A DNA stretch of 23,572 nucleotides from Cyanobacteria bacterium UBA2855 (GCA_002350725.1 DEFJ01000025.1:141922-165493); one strand, 5' to 3'. Positions 8,446 through 16,941 are shown, numbered from the stretch's first letter. Made by a program: numbers and translations. Notes: generated by a model from the sequence alone, not told the origin.

Positions 8446-9759
8446 ATGTCACAGCCGATAAAATATTACATAAAAGAATTATTACACATTGCCCTGCCTA
8501 TTATTATAGGTAATTTAGGTTTTATCCTGATTGGAGCAGGGGATGTATTTATTGCGGGCAGACACTCGACAGATACACTCGCGGCAATAAGTATTGCAAC
8601 TGCGATAACAAATTGTATTCAAACTTTTGGAATAGGATTAATTGCAAGCGTATCTCCATTATTATCAAATTACAGGGGCGAAAAAAAAGTTGCTAAAAAA
8701 TATTTTTTCCCTACATTAAGATTTGCATTTGTTATGGCTTTTCTTGTAATGCTTGCGGTATTAGGGGTTATACCAATAATTGATAAATTACATTTTGAAC
8801 CGCATCTTGTTCCAATGATAAAACAGTACATTTTTATAACCGCATTTGCGACATTTGGCGGATATTTGCATGCCGCATTAAAAGAATTTTTGCAAGCTTT
8901 TGAAATTGTATTGTTTCCGAATATATTAACTTTTGCTTGCGTATTTTTAAATATCTTTTTAAATATAATATTGGTATTCGGCTTTGGTCCGATTCCATCT
9001 TTAGGAGTTGTCGGACTCGCTATAGCAAGCTTTATTGTTCGATATTTTATGGGAATTGTACTTTTAATATACTGCATAAAAATAATGAGATTCAGCAATT
9101 ATAAAGATTTCAGTTATTATATACAAATGGTAAAAATTGGATTTCCAATTTCTGCTGCGATATTGGTAGAATTTGTAGCATTCAATCTAATATCCGTCAT
9201 TATGGGAAGAATATCAGGAGTATATGCCGCAGCGCATACTCTTGTCTGCACTCTTACAACTATTTCATTTATGGTTCCGTTTGCCATATCAAATGCTATT
9301 GCTGTAAAAGTGGGATTTTCTAACGGAGCACAGAATTTTACAGATTTAAGAAGATTTGCAAAAATAGGTACTTTTATATGTATAGGGTTTATGGCATGTA
9401 GCGCAATTATATTTGCAAGCATACCGAAAGTACTTGTTGGGCTGTTTTCTAACGATATAAACCTAATCACGATTTGCGTTCCTATAGTTTATATTTTAGC
9501 AGTATTTCAAATATTCGACGGACTTCAAATTGCACTTGCAGGAATTTGTAAAGGGATAAAGAAAACGAACATTGTTCTTGGGGCGAATTTTGTTGCATAT
9601 TGGCTCATATCTATCCCTCTTGGATATACATTGGGAATAAAGATGCATCTTGGCATAATTGGATTTTGGATGGGATTAGTTGCATCCGCAATCACATTGT
9701 GCATAATTATGCTCTGCCTTTTAGGCAGATTTTTTAAAGCACTACCCAAAAATATTTAA
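8446..9759 (+). CDS. MATE-family efflux transporter
   Basis: Polytopic inner-membrane antiporter of the multidrug and toxin extrusion family, 437 residues from this start, with about 12 hydrophobic segments. The sequence begins IKELLHIALPIIIGN, typical of the first MATE helix, and keeps the internal pseudo-twofold layout (a second half starting near MVKIGFPISAAILVEF). The substrate cannot be read from sequence. Neither candidate ATG has a Shine-Dalgarno sequence. The ATG at 8446 lies 8 bases after a TGCTAAAAT extended -10 box, so I prefer it as a leaderless start; the in-frame ATG at 8428 adds six residues. The gene converges on the SEC-C gene with only 8 bases between stop codons and no room for a separate terminator. 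Confidence 0.9.
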   Translation: MSQPIKYYIKELLHIALPIIIGNLGFILIGAGDVFIAGRHSTDTLAAISIATAITNCIQTFGIGLIASVSPLLSNYRGEKKVAKKYFFPTLRFAFVMAFLVMLAVLGVIPIIDKLHFEPHLVPMIKQYIFITAFATFGGYLHAALKEFLQAFEIVLFPNILTFACVFLNIFLNIILVFGFGPIPSLGVVGLAIASFIVRYFMGIVLLIYCIKIMRFSNYKDFSYYIQMVKIGFPISAAILVEFVAFNLISVIMGRISGVYAAAHTLVCTLTTISFMVPFAISNAIAVKVGFSNGAQNFTDLRRFAKIGTFICIGFMACSAIIFASIPKVLVGLFSNDINLITICVPIVYILAVFQIFDGLQIALAGICKGIKKTNIVLGANFVAYWLISIPLGYTLGIKMHLGIIGFWMGLVASAITLCIIMLCLLGRFFKALPKNI

Positions 9760-9767
9760 ATTTTAAA

Positions 9768-11075
9768 TTATGCACCGTGGCATTTTTTAAATTTCTTGCC
9801 ACTGCCACAAGGACATGGATCATTTCTACCGATTTTTGATAAATCAATTCCCTCCGGTAACGGTAATTTTTCTTCTTCCTCTTCAATCAAACCCAAAGTG
9901 CTTGAGAATGCTTTTGATTTATACAATACCGTAGTTGATGAATAAATTTTTTGTTCTAAATATCTTGATTTATATTTTTCAAGCAATTCTTTCAACGTAA
10001 AATCTGTTTTGAACAAACCATTTACAACAGGTAAGAAATTTTTATGTTTCTTTGCTGCTCTTTTAATCAAGTTTGCTGAAAATTTGTCATTAGTTAAGAA
10101 ATATCTTATACACTTATCATAATTTTCAACTTCAGCCGGATTTTTTGCTTCAAATATCTTGTTAAATGTACCCCAGAACGGTACTGCATACATACCTAAT
10201 TCTTTATCATAAATAATACCGACATCATAAGTTTCTTTATGAGAAGAAAATCCGCCTAAGGAATTTTCGAGGAAATTATCATATGAATTGTTAAATTCAG
10301 ATACGTTAAAGAATTTATATTCTTTTGGTTCTTCAATTAATTTTTTAAAGCTGCCTTTTTTACCGTCTTCTGCAAAATCATTAAATTTACCAATTAAATC
10401 ATCAGCATGCTTATTTACGGTAATAACTTCATCCTGTCCGAAAAATTCAATAAATTTGTCATAAACTTCTTTAATATCTTCTTCAATTTCTTCTTGTTTT
10501 TCAGGATTATCCAGATATACAATTTCAGGATTTTGAATAATCCTTGCAACAGAAAATCTGTAGGCATCATCCCGTCTTCTGGTAGGCAATACTCCTGAAA
10601 TCTCCAACAAGAACACTTCATCATCCTGTTTCATAATTCTTGCAACAACATATTGTCCTGAACCCAAACCTCTAAAATTAGTCATTTTTATTAATGAGGT
10701 TACGTTATAAGTTTTTTCGTTAATAATATTGTATAATTCAAATCCGTTCTTCAAAACTCTTTTAAGTTCAAAAACTGAGGACATTGACTTATCCAGATTT
10801 TTTACAATTTTTTTAACAGGAGCTTTTAAATCAGCCTTTTCAAGATAAATTGACGGAATTGATTTGTAAGTTTCACCAAGACGTCTTTCAAAAATATAAT
10901 TAAAGCATGCACCTTGAAAATTTATTCCTGATTTTCTGTTTGCGCCTATTGTCTTTAGATATTCCTGAAAATCAGGACCAACACTGGCATCAGATTGAAT
11001 AAACATCGCCATATCTTTAATGGTATTATTTATATCTTGGATTTTATCTTGAATTTTGGTTTCTTTAACCGGCAT
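9768..11075 (-). CDS. SEC-C motif protein of unknown function
   Basis: A 435-residue soluble protein. The only recognisable domain is a C-terminal SEC-C zinc-binding motif in the last 20 residues (NDPCPCGSGKKFKKC), the same module that ends SecA and many unrelated proteins and binds metal and sometimes the ribosome or SecB. The preceding ~415 residues are alpha/beta and charged, with no catalytic motif I recognise. A good AAGGAGA ribosome-binding site precedes the ATG, so the start is firm. It is a single-gene unit that converges on the MATE gene. Confidence 0.75.
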   Translation of the reverse strand: MPVKETKIQDKIQDINNTIKDMAMFIQSDASVGPDFQEYLKTIGANRKSGINFQGACFNYIFERRLGETYKSIPSIYLEKADLKAPVKKIVKNLDKSMSSVFELKRVLKNGFELYNIINEKTYNVTSLIKMTNFRGLGSGQYVVARIMKQDDEVFLLEISGVLPTRRRDDAYRFSVARIIQNPEIVYLDNPEKQEEIEEDIKEVYDKFIEFFGQDEVITVNKHADDLIGKFNDFAEDGKKGSFKKLIEEPKEYKFFNVSEFNNSYDNFLENSLGGFSSHKETYDVGIIYDKELGMYAVPFWGTFNKIFEAKNPAEVENYDKCIRYFLTNDKFSANLIKRAAKKHKNFLPVVNGLFKTDFTLKELLEKYKSRYLEQKIYSSTTVLYKSKAFSSTLGLIEEEEEKLPLPEGIDLSKIGRNDPCPCGSGKKFKKCHGA

Positions 11076-11161
11076 AATAACTCTCCTTCTAGACTAATAT
11101 TTATAAAGCCATTTTAGCATAAAATCTTACATAAGTCGATAGGTCTGCAAGTTAATAAGGT

Positions 11162-11494
11162 TTATGAAACAAAGATAAACCACAAACTTCCGCAAAAAGT
11201 TAATATCTGCAACACAGTATATAGTTTCAAAGTTTCAAACTTCACAAGAATACCTATAATAAACGGAGCCGCCATAAATAATAGCATCCACAACACACTC
11301 AAATTATGAGTGAATATCAATGATGCTATGAGGTACAATCCCATAAAAACAAGATATGTAATTATAGAACCCACCATTACATAACCAAAGACTGCTTTAT
11401 GCTTAGGATTATTAAACCTTCCAAACAATGCGGTAAGAAATACAAGAATTGTCAAAATATTTATAACTATGGCAGAATAAGCTACAATCCTCAT
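11162..11494 (-). CDS. Small membrane protein, third gene of aminotransferase operon
   Basis: A 110-residue protein with about four hydrophobic segments (roughly 5-24, 34-62, 68-85 and 92-109) and a short basic loop after the first (FNNPKHK). I do not recognise the family. Its ATG overlaps the stop codon of the hydrolase gene (ATGA), which implies translational coupling, so it likely works with the two enzymes upstream, perhaps to anchor them or handle their product. That role is a guess from position. Confidence 0.75.
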   Translation of the reverse strand: MRIVAYSAIVINILTILVFLTALFGRFNNPKHKAVFGYVMVGSIITYLVFMGLYLIASLIFTHNLSVLWMLLFMAAPFIIGILVKFETLKLYTVLQILTFCGSLWFIFVS

Positions 11495-12336
11495 ACCGTT
11501 TCTAACTCCTTAACTTTATCTCCATCTGGAACAAATCTTCCCATAAATTTTTCGACGGTTTCCATTACTAATTCTTTTTCATTATCATATAAAATCATAT
11601 GATAACTGTCATTTAATTCTATATAGTGCTTTATTTCCGAAGATACACCATCTAAAACAGCCTTGGCACTCTTAGGACTCGATAAATTATCATATTTTGA
11701 ATGAATACACAAAACAGGACAAGTTACGTTTTTAAGATTTTTTCTCACGTTTTTAGATAATTTTAAAAGTCCGTCAACACAATTAAGCGGATAATTATCC
11801 ATACTTATGCTCGCTTTTGCCGTCATTTTAGCTAAACTCTTCCTTGTGCGTTCATTTTTTACGCCAAAACAATCATCCTCAGGAAATGTGTAATAAAAAC
11901 GAGTTATTGTACAAAGCGCAAACGGCAACAAAGATATTGTCCACGGGATACAAAAGCCATCCAAAAACAGAGTCGTAGAAAGAGCAATTATACCGGTGAT
12001 ATCCTTGTTGTGTTCTCCAAGATACATCGCAATTGCAGCACCCAAGCATAAACCTGACAAGAAAAATTGATTGTAATTCCCTCTTAATAAATCATATTTT
12101 TCTTGCGCAAAATTACACCAATCCTGCCATGTAACAGTTTCTATTTCGCTTATTCTATCACCGTGCCCCGGGAATGAATAGCAAAATACATCATAACCGC
12201 ATTTAAAAAGAAAGCTGCCATATTTTTTCATTTCAAACGGGCTACCCGTCAATCCGTGAAATAATAATACAGCTTTCCTATCATTTGCGTTCTGAACTTC
12301 ATTATGTACCAGTTCAAAATCAATACTTTCGGTCAC
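11491..12336 (-). CDS. Alpha/beta hydrolase with a cysteine nucleophile elbow
   Basis: A 281-residue serine-hydrolase-fold protein, closest in layout to monoacylglycerol lipase/carboxylesterase Est30-type enzymes. The oxyanion motif HGLTGSP is at residues 27-33. The nucleophile elbow reads GLCLG (95-99), so the usual Ser is Cys97. Candidate triad partners are Asp216 (HSKYDN) and His246 (SYHM). A cysteine here is normal for dienelactone hydrolases and PHA synthases but unusual for esterases, so acyl transfer or thioester chemistry is possible. The GTG start shares its G with the TAG stop of the aminotransferase, with GAGGG upstream as ribosome-binding site; it is the middle gene of a coupled three-gene operon. 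The substrate is unknown. Confidence 0.85.
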   Translation of the reverse strand: MTESIDFELVHNEVQNANDRKAVLLFHGLTGSPFEMKKYGSFLFKCGYDVFCYSFPGHGDRISEIETVTWQDWCNFAQEKYDLLRGNYNQFFLSGLCLGAAIAMYLGEHNKDITGIIALSTTLFLDGFCIPWTISLLPFALCTITRFYYTFPEDDCFGVKNERTRKSLAKMTAKASISMDNYPLNCVDGLLKLSKNVRKNLKNVTCPVLCIHSKYDNLSSPKSAKAVLDGVSSEIKHYIELNDSYHMILYDNEKELVMETVEKFMGRFVPDGDKVKELETV

Positions 12337-13778
12337 TAAGAAACCCTCGTAAACAACTGGTCAATCAATTCAATTGCCATATCAATTTCATCATACGTGA
12401 TTGTTACAGCTGGGACAAGAGTAATTGAATTGTTATAGTGACTACCCTTATTCAAGATAATACCGCATTTTTTACCTCTATAAGTCAAATCACCCTTCAA
12501 ACTTTCGTCCATAATTTTATGTAACAAATCAGGATCAGGAGTATAACCGTCTTCAGTAACACATTCTATTCTTAGAGCAAGACCCAATCCGTCAACTGTA
12601 CCAATACGTTTGTGTTTCTTTTCTAATGATTTCAAACCGTCTAAGAAATATTTACCTTTGTTAGCAACTTCAGTTTCAAAGTCATGTTCCTCAAAAGTTT
12701 TCATAACTTCATAACCTGCTCTCATTCCAACAGGATTATTACAGAATGTAGAGTGAGTTCTGCCATTAGGCCATACTTCAGGGTTGATTAATTCTTCTTT
12801 TGCCCACATGCCAGCTAATGGATTTAACCCATTTGTCAAAGATTTACCAAACGTAATCACATCAGGTTTAACATCAAAATGTTCTATTGACCATAATTTA
12901 CCGGTTCGATAGAAGCCCATTTGAATTTCATCAGCAACAAATAGCACGCCATAGTCATCCAAAACTTTTTTCAATTCTTTAAAATAACCCTTAGGAGGAA
13001 CAATATATCCGCCTGAACCTTGAACCGGCTCTACGAAAAATGCACCAACTGAAGCTTCTTTTGAAGAGTGATCATACAAACCTGCGCAATTATCTTCGAA
13101 CTCACGTCTCAATTGCTGTACACAATAATAGTTACATGAGTCACATTTTTTACCGTAAGGGCATCTGAAACAATAAGGATACGGAACAAAATGAGCCTCA
13201 TCACCAAAATGTCCAAAAGGTTTTCTGTAACGATATCCTGCTGTTAAGCAGCTTGCGCCCAATGTTCTGCCATGGAAACCACCAAAGAATGAAAATACTC
13301 TATTCTTGTGAGTATAATTTCTAACTAATTTTAAAGCATCTTCTGTCGCTTGAGAACCACCTACGTTAAAATGAACTCTACCTTTTTCACCAAATCTTTT
13401 TATATTTGCTTTTGCAATTTTTTCAGATAACAAAGCTTTATAATCATACAAAAAGTGTGATGAAATTTGTGGCAATGTATCAATTTGATCAACTACCGCA
13501 TCTCTAATTCTTTTATTTTTGTAACCCAAATTACAAGATGCAAACCACATTTCTAAATCTAAATACGGAGTACCTTCTGAATCATACATAAATACACCGT
13601 TACAATCTCTGAAAACTTTTGGCACCGGCTCAGCAAAAACTTTGTCGCCGTGCGTACAATATTCATTTCCGATTGCTTGTAATTCACTGTCTGAATATTC
13701 ATTTTCGCTATTCTGTGTTTCTTCTGTCACTTTACTAATGAAACGTATATCCGTCCCAGATTTTTCTAATACTGCCAT
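12336..13778 (-). CDS. Class-III PLP-dependent aminotransferase
   Basis: A 480-residue fold-type I aminotransferase of the ornithine/4-aminobutyrate group. The PLP lysine is Lys312 in TFGKSLTNG, and the cofactor Asp is Asp283 in VADEIQMGF. The GGSQATEDALK and SFFGGFHGRTLGA motifs are also present. Residues 203-219 (CFRCPYGKKCDSCNYYC) hold five cysteines and could bind a metal or close over the active site; a similar but less Cys-rich loop occurs in some family members. The N-terminal ~35 residues are longer than usual. The substrate cannot be told from sequence: omega-amino acids, diamines or beta-amino acids are all possible. It is first in a coupled operon with an alpha/beta hydrolase and a small membrane protein. 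Confidence 0.92.
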   Translation of the reverse strand: MAVLEKSGTDIRFISKVTEETQNSENEYSDSELQAIGNEYCTHGDKVFAEPVPKVFRDCNGVFMYDSEGTPYLDLEMWFASCNLGYKNKRIRDAVVDQIDTLPQISSHFLYDYKALLSEKIAKANIKRFGEKGRVHFNVGGSQATEDALKLVRNYTHKNRVFSFFGGFHGRTLGASCLTAGYRYRKPFGHFGDEAHFVPYPYCFRCPYGKKCDSCNYYCVQQLRREFEDNCAGLYDHSSKEASVGAFFVEPVQGSGGYIVPPKGYFKELKKVLDDYGVLFVADEIQMGFYRTGKLWSIEHFDVKPDVITFGKSLTNGLNPLAGMWAKEELINPEVWPNGRTHSTFCNNPVGMRAGYEVMKTFEEHDFETEVANKGKYFLDGLKSLEKKHKRIGTVDGLGLALRIECVTEDGYTPDPDLLHKIMDESLKGDLTYRGKKCGIILNKGSHYNNSITLVPAVTITYDEIDMAIELIDQLFTRVS

Positions 13779-14005
13779 ATTCTGTCCCTATATATTTAAT
13801 ATTTACATCAACAACCATTATAATACATTAAAAATATTCAAATGTTAAATTTTATATGTACTAATATTACAAAACTGTTATAATTGTAATATCTTTTTAA
13901 CATTCATATGCTATATAAAAGGTTATTTTATAATATAATACAGCAATATAAAAATATTAATAACAATATTACAAATATTTTATAATTTATTAAAAAATGT
14001 GAAAA

Positions 14006-14011
14006 AAGGAG
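14006..14011 (+). promoter_or_regulatory. Ribosome-binding site that sets the start of the AI-2E-type gene
   Basis: AAGGAG lies 7 bases before the ATG at 14019, which decides that start over the in-frame TTG at 14013. Confidence 0.8.
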
Positions 14012-14018
14012 CTTGCAA

Positions 14019-15038
14019 ATGGAGAACTTTATCAAAAAATATGTAAACATGAAAATGGTATTTTTCATATTACTTGGATTGCTAATTATATTTATGTGGA
14101 AGAATCCCGAAATCTCATTGATGTTATTTGTTGCGCTTGTTTTTGCAAGTTCACTCAATCCTCTGGTGGACAAATTGAATGAAAAAATTAACAGAACAGC
14201 CGCAACTTCAATCGTACTGTTTGGCTCTATCGGACTCTTAGCATTATTTATTATCCCAATATTTGCATTATGCATATACCAAATAGGATTATTTGCAAAA
14301 GAATTTCCTCAATATATTGCAAACATTGACAAAATTATACATACATATCCTATTATGCAAAAATTAGGACTTATGAAAATAAGTTTTGCAGATGTATTTA
14401 CACAAGCGGCAAGTTTTTCCTCTGATTTTATTAATACTGTAATTACCCTACTCGGCAAATTGAGTTCATTGTCACTGTACTTTCTTCTTACAGTAATTTT
14501 TACATATTTTCTTATTGCAGATAAAGAACACATAAGGAATGCCGTTTTAAAGCTTTTCCCATCAACCTTGAGAGATAAGACTAACGGTATAATAGAAATT
14601 GTCGGGAGAAGAATCGGCGGTTATGTAATTGCACAAACATGCGCTATTGCTTCTGTCGGAGTAGTTATGATATTAGGGTTATGGTTATTTAAAATTCCGT
14701 ATGCACTATTGTTAGGTTTAATTACTGCGATATTAGATATTATCCCTGTTGTCGGACCTGCAATTGCCCTTGTAATATGCTTAGTTGCAACATATGAAGT
14801 CGGACTTAAAGCATTAATAATTGTAACATTAGTTTTTGCATCAGCCCAATTTATAGAAAACAATTTTGTTCGTCCTTACGCATACGGGAAATTGATGAAT
14901 TTACACCCTATGCTTATATTTATATTCCTGTTTTTAGGAACAAAATATTTTGGATTGGTCGGAACACTTTTTGCACCGGCAATAGCTGCAACAGTATGCG
15001 TTCTTGTTGAAGAACTTTACATTAAAAACTTAAAATAA
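14019..15038 (+). CDS. AI-2E family membrane transporter (PerM/YdiK-like)
   Basis: Inner-membrane protein of the AI-2E exporter family, 339 residues and about 7-8 membrane segments. The opening pair of hydrophobic segments is followed by the family hallmark ASSLNPLVDKLNEK, then the middle soluble part (QYIANIDKIIHTYPI). The C-terminal half has GGYVIAQ, then LLGLITAILDIIPVVGPAIA and VRPYAYGKLMNLHPMLIFI, which are typical. Members have been linked to autoinducer-2 export, Na+/H+ exchange or simply unknown solutes, so the substrate is left open. It is divergent from the aminotransferase operon across a 240-base AT-rich region containing TATAAT-like boxes on both strands (for example near 13877 on the plus strand) and nothing else I recognise. 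Confidence 0.9.
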   Translation: MENFIKKYVNMKMVFFILLGLLIIFMWKNPEISLMLFVALVFASSLNPLVDKLNEKINRTAATSIVLFGSIGLLALFIIPIFALCIYQIGLFAKEFPQYIANIDKIIHTYPIMQKLGLMKISFADVFTQAASFSSDFINTVITLLGKLSSLSLYFLLTVIFTYFLIADKEHIRNAVLKLFPSTLRDKTNGIIEIVGRRIGGYVIAQTCAIASVGVVMILGLWLFKIPYALLLGLITAILDIIPVVGPAIALVICLVATYEVGLKALIIVTLVFASAQFIENNFVRPYAYGKLMNLHPMLIFIFLFLGTKYFGLVGTLFAPAIAATVCVLVEELYIKNLK

Positions 15039-15060
15039 CAAAATAAAAAAATATTCTTTT

Positions 15061-15086
15061 AAAGGTGCTCATCCGGCACCCTTTTT
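15061..15086. terminator. Terminator between the AI-2E-type and PAP2 genes
   Basis: GGTGC (15064-15068) pairs with GCACC (15076-15080), and A/T flanks extend the stem around one extra C. A T run follows on the plus strand. It lies between convergent genes. Confidence 0.7.
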
Positions 15087-15097
15087 AATTGCTTTAT

Positions 15098-16075
15098 TTA
15101 AAATTTAGATAGCTTTTTAAAAATAACGGGATAAATAAATGTTATTATTAAACCTGTTACAAATACTAACGGCATCATTAATTTTAAACAAATCGTATTC
15201 ATAATCATATAAGTAAGTCCAAACTTCAGCAGAATGATAATTAATACGGTACCAATAATTCCCTTGACAGCTCTGTATTTTACAGACTCGTCTTTGGGAT
15301 TAAAAGGGGAAAACCTTCTGCACAAAAAGCATCCGTTAATAAGACCAAGCGCATACATATACGCAATTATTGTTGAATACTTTTGTCTTTGCGGACTGAC
15401 CAGAAGTTCTCCTGACACATAATCCATTCTGTACGTATTAAAATAAGTAATATAAATCAAAGCTACAATCACCAGCACATTTATTATCCCTAATAAATAT
15501 AAATATCTTTTATTATCTTTTTCTGCCCAATTAATTAAAGGGTTGAGAGCAAAAACAAGAATTAACCCGATAGTCAAACCGCAAACAACATCCTGAGGAG
15601 TATGCACACCCAGCCAAAGTCTTGAAAAACCTATTAATAAAATTAAACCAATAATTAATAAACATGTAATTTTACGTTTTCTCAAAAGATAAGCACAACC
15701 GCCTAAAACAGAAGAACTCATCGCGGAATGTCCGCTAGGAAAAGAATATCCCGTCGCAAACGGAACCGCCAATTCAGACGGATTCATTCTGCTATCTAAA
15801 ATCCACGGTCTGTAAACACACGCAATCATTTTGAAAAAATGGGTAATAAATACATTAAAACTTTCTAACGTAAATAAATAAACTCCCGCCCTAAAATCAA
15901 TACACCAATATACAATTGCACAAATAAGCGTTGGCAGCCAAAATTCCCCGACTATCGTAATCGATAAAAAGAATTTGTCTATTATATCCGAATGTGCAAG
16001 CCTTATATTTTGTAAGAAAAGCAAACAATCTATCTGTGGACTAATCCAATTCGTATTTGACAAAAAATCTATCAT
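15098..16075 (-). CDS. PAP2-family membrane phosphatase
   Basis: Membrane phosphatase of the PAP2 (type 2 phosphatidic acid phosphatase) superfamily, 325 residues, probably acting on lipid phosphates or undecaprenyl pyrophosphate at the outer face of the inner membrane. All three active-site motifs are visible: KMIACVYRP (82-90), PSGH (113-116) and SRLWLGVHTPQD (151-162). About eight hydrophobic segments follow the usual order, including a C-terminal extension of 3-4 helices beyond the core. The start is set by a GGAGG box just upstream of the ATG at 16075. The open frame runs on upstream to 16225, but that part crosses the R1 element and was rejected. R1 lies in the putative 5' leader of this gene, with a TATACT box further upstream. 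Confidence 0.9.
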   Translation of the reverse strand: MIDFLSNTNWISPQIDCLLFLQNIRLAHSDIIDKFFLSITIVGEFWLPTLICAIVYWCIDFRAGVYLFTLESFNVFITHFFKMIACVYRPWILDSRMNPSELAVPFATGYSFPSGHSAMSSSVLGGCAYLLRKRKITCLLIIGLILLIGFSRLWLGVHTPQDVVCGLTIGLILVFALNPLINWAEKDNKRYLYLLGIINVLVIVALIYITYFNTYRMDYVSGELLVSPQRQKYSTIIAYMYALGLINGCFLCRRFSPFNPKDESVKYRAVKGIIGTVLIIILLKFGLTYMIMNTICLKLMMPLVFVTGLIITFIYPVIFKKLSKF

Positions 16076-16134
16076 CCTACCTCCAATAACCAATAATATT
16101 ATTCTAGCAAAAAAATAATTTATATTAATACAAA

Positions 16135-16234
16135 GGTGGGATTTGTGTCTTGGTCGCTCGCAATTAACGGGTCTACGGTTGATTACTACATAATTTTCAA
16201 TTATTTCGTAATCAAGCCTTCGCACTCAGCACCC
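16135..16234. repeat. Structured element, copy R1
   Basis: A ~100-nt non-coding element similar to R2 (17836-17931). Shared primary motifs include GTCTACGG before the hairpin and CGCACTCAGC after it. The central hairpin is TTGATTAC (16179-16186) with GTAATCAA (16208-16215), and inside it ATAATT with AATTAT around a TTC triloop. Flanking GG and CC extend the helix with one bulged G. An outer helix may form between GGT-C-GCT (16152-16158) and AGCACC (16228-16233). The first bases, AAAGGTGGGATTTG counted from 16132, also match the 3' part of tRNA-Ser. It sits 60 bases upstream of the PAP2 start, so on the minus strand it could be a leader RNA. Function unknown. Confidence 0.7.
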
Positions 16235-16235
16235 T

Positions 16236-16490
16236 TGTAATTTAACACTAAGTATAAGATAAAATTATCTTTGAGATTAAGCTTTTATGCAGAATTATTA
16301 ATTTTTTGTTAATTTTTCATGTCGGTCATGTTTTGTATGTTACATTAGTAGTACAAATTTAATACATTTACTAATTTTTCTGTATCTTAGTTAACCGGAT
16401 TAACGGAAAAGGATTTACTTAAATAAGAAGATAGCCGAATTAGTTGTGTATGAGGTTTAGTGTAATTAATTAAGCTTATAGGAGGTATAT
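16236..16490. other. AT-rich intergenic stretch leading to an orphan start site
   Basis: No gene is seen here. The stretch contains small inverted repeats such as TTGTA/TACAA near 16340 and GTTAA/TTAAC near 16392. It ends in a strong ribosome-binding site, AGGAGGT at 16480-16486. It looks like a promoter and long leader for a plus-strand gene, but the frame that follows closes after four codons. I could not match it to a riboswitch class. Confidence 0.5.
16251..16256 (-). promoter_or_regulatory. Possible -10 box upstream of R1 and PAP2
   Basis: On the minus strand TATACT would start transcripts about 10 bases before R1, placing R1 in the PAP2 5' leader. No convincing -35 element is seen, so this is tentative. 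Confidence 0.3.
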
Positions 16491-16505
16491 ATGAACTCTA
16501 CTTAA
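16491..16505 (+). pseudogene. Orphan start site with four-codon frame (MNST)
   Basis: An ATG 5 bases after a GGAGG ribosome-binding site opens a frame of only Met-Asn-Ser-Thr before TAA. Directly after it the convergent membrane-protein gene ends. Either this is the 5' remnant of a gene cut by a deletion or insertion near 16500, or it is a genuine minimal leader peptide. The strength of the ribosome-binding site makes chance less likely, but I cannot separate the two. Confidence 0.45.
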
Positions 16506-16903
16506 CTCAAAATATCTATTATGTAAATTAACAAAAAATAAATTCCTATAAATAGTACCGGAACGGTTGTCAGTATAAATAAAACGGCAAATAAGAATGA
16601 ATAAACACGAGAAACTATTTCCGGGAATTTAAAATTTAATGTTATTTTCAATTTTGGAAAATATTTTTCTATTATGTATTTACGTATTAATATTTCTAAT
16701 CCTAATAACAAAATAGAAAAAAAGCTAAGTATTAGAAACAAAAAAGCAATAAGATAATAATATTCTCTTGTCTGTCCAATTGGAATATCATCTCCCTCTG
16801 GAAATGTTGAAAAACCAGAATAGTATTCCAAATAATAGTAAATAAAACTTAATATTATAGATGTGTACGAAAAAAAATATTTTTTAAAATTTGGAAATTT
16901 CAT
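16502..16903 (-). CDS. Small membrane protein next to the DUF6973-like gene
   Basis: A 133-residue protein with three to four hydrophobic segments (about 10-30, 46-72, 98-116 and 116-132), rich in Tyr, Phe and Ile. I do not recognise the family. It has no Shine-Dalgarno sequence, but a TACAAT box ends 6 bases before its ATG (minus strand), as in recF, so a leaderless transcript is likely. It is divergent from the DUF6973-like gene with 38 bases between the starts. If that protein is a toxin, this could be an immunity or anchoring partner, which is speculation from position. Confidence 0.65.
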   Translation of the reverse strand: MKFPNFKKYFFSYTSIILSFIYYYLEYYSGFSTFPEGDDIPIGQTREYYYLIAFLFLILSFFSILLLGLEILIRKYIIEKYFPKLKITLNFKFPEIVSRVYSFLFAVLFILTTVPVLFIGIYFLLIYIIDILS

Positions 16904-16909
16904 GGAAAA

Positions 16910-16915
16910 ATTGTA
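16910..16915 (-). promoter_or_regulatory. -10 box just before the small membrane protein
   Basis: TACAAT on the minus strand, 6 bases before the ATG and with no ribosome-binding site between. It lies inside the leader of the divergent plus-strand gene. Confidence 0.35.
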
Positions 16916-16941
16916 TCACAAAATCAAAGGAGAAAATAGAA

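Noticed and set aside
8670..9470. Long minus-strand open frames opposite the MATE gene
   Set aside because: They are antisense shadows of a clear membrane transporter, with no ribosome-binding site and atypical composition.
15098..16225. PAP2 gene extended to 16225
   Set aside because: The extra 50 codons cross the non-coding R1 element; a ribosome-binding site places the start at 16075.
16236..16490. Leader as a c-di-GMP or other known riboswitch
   Set aside because: Short stretches look suggestive but no full consensus or pairing scheme could be laid out.
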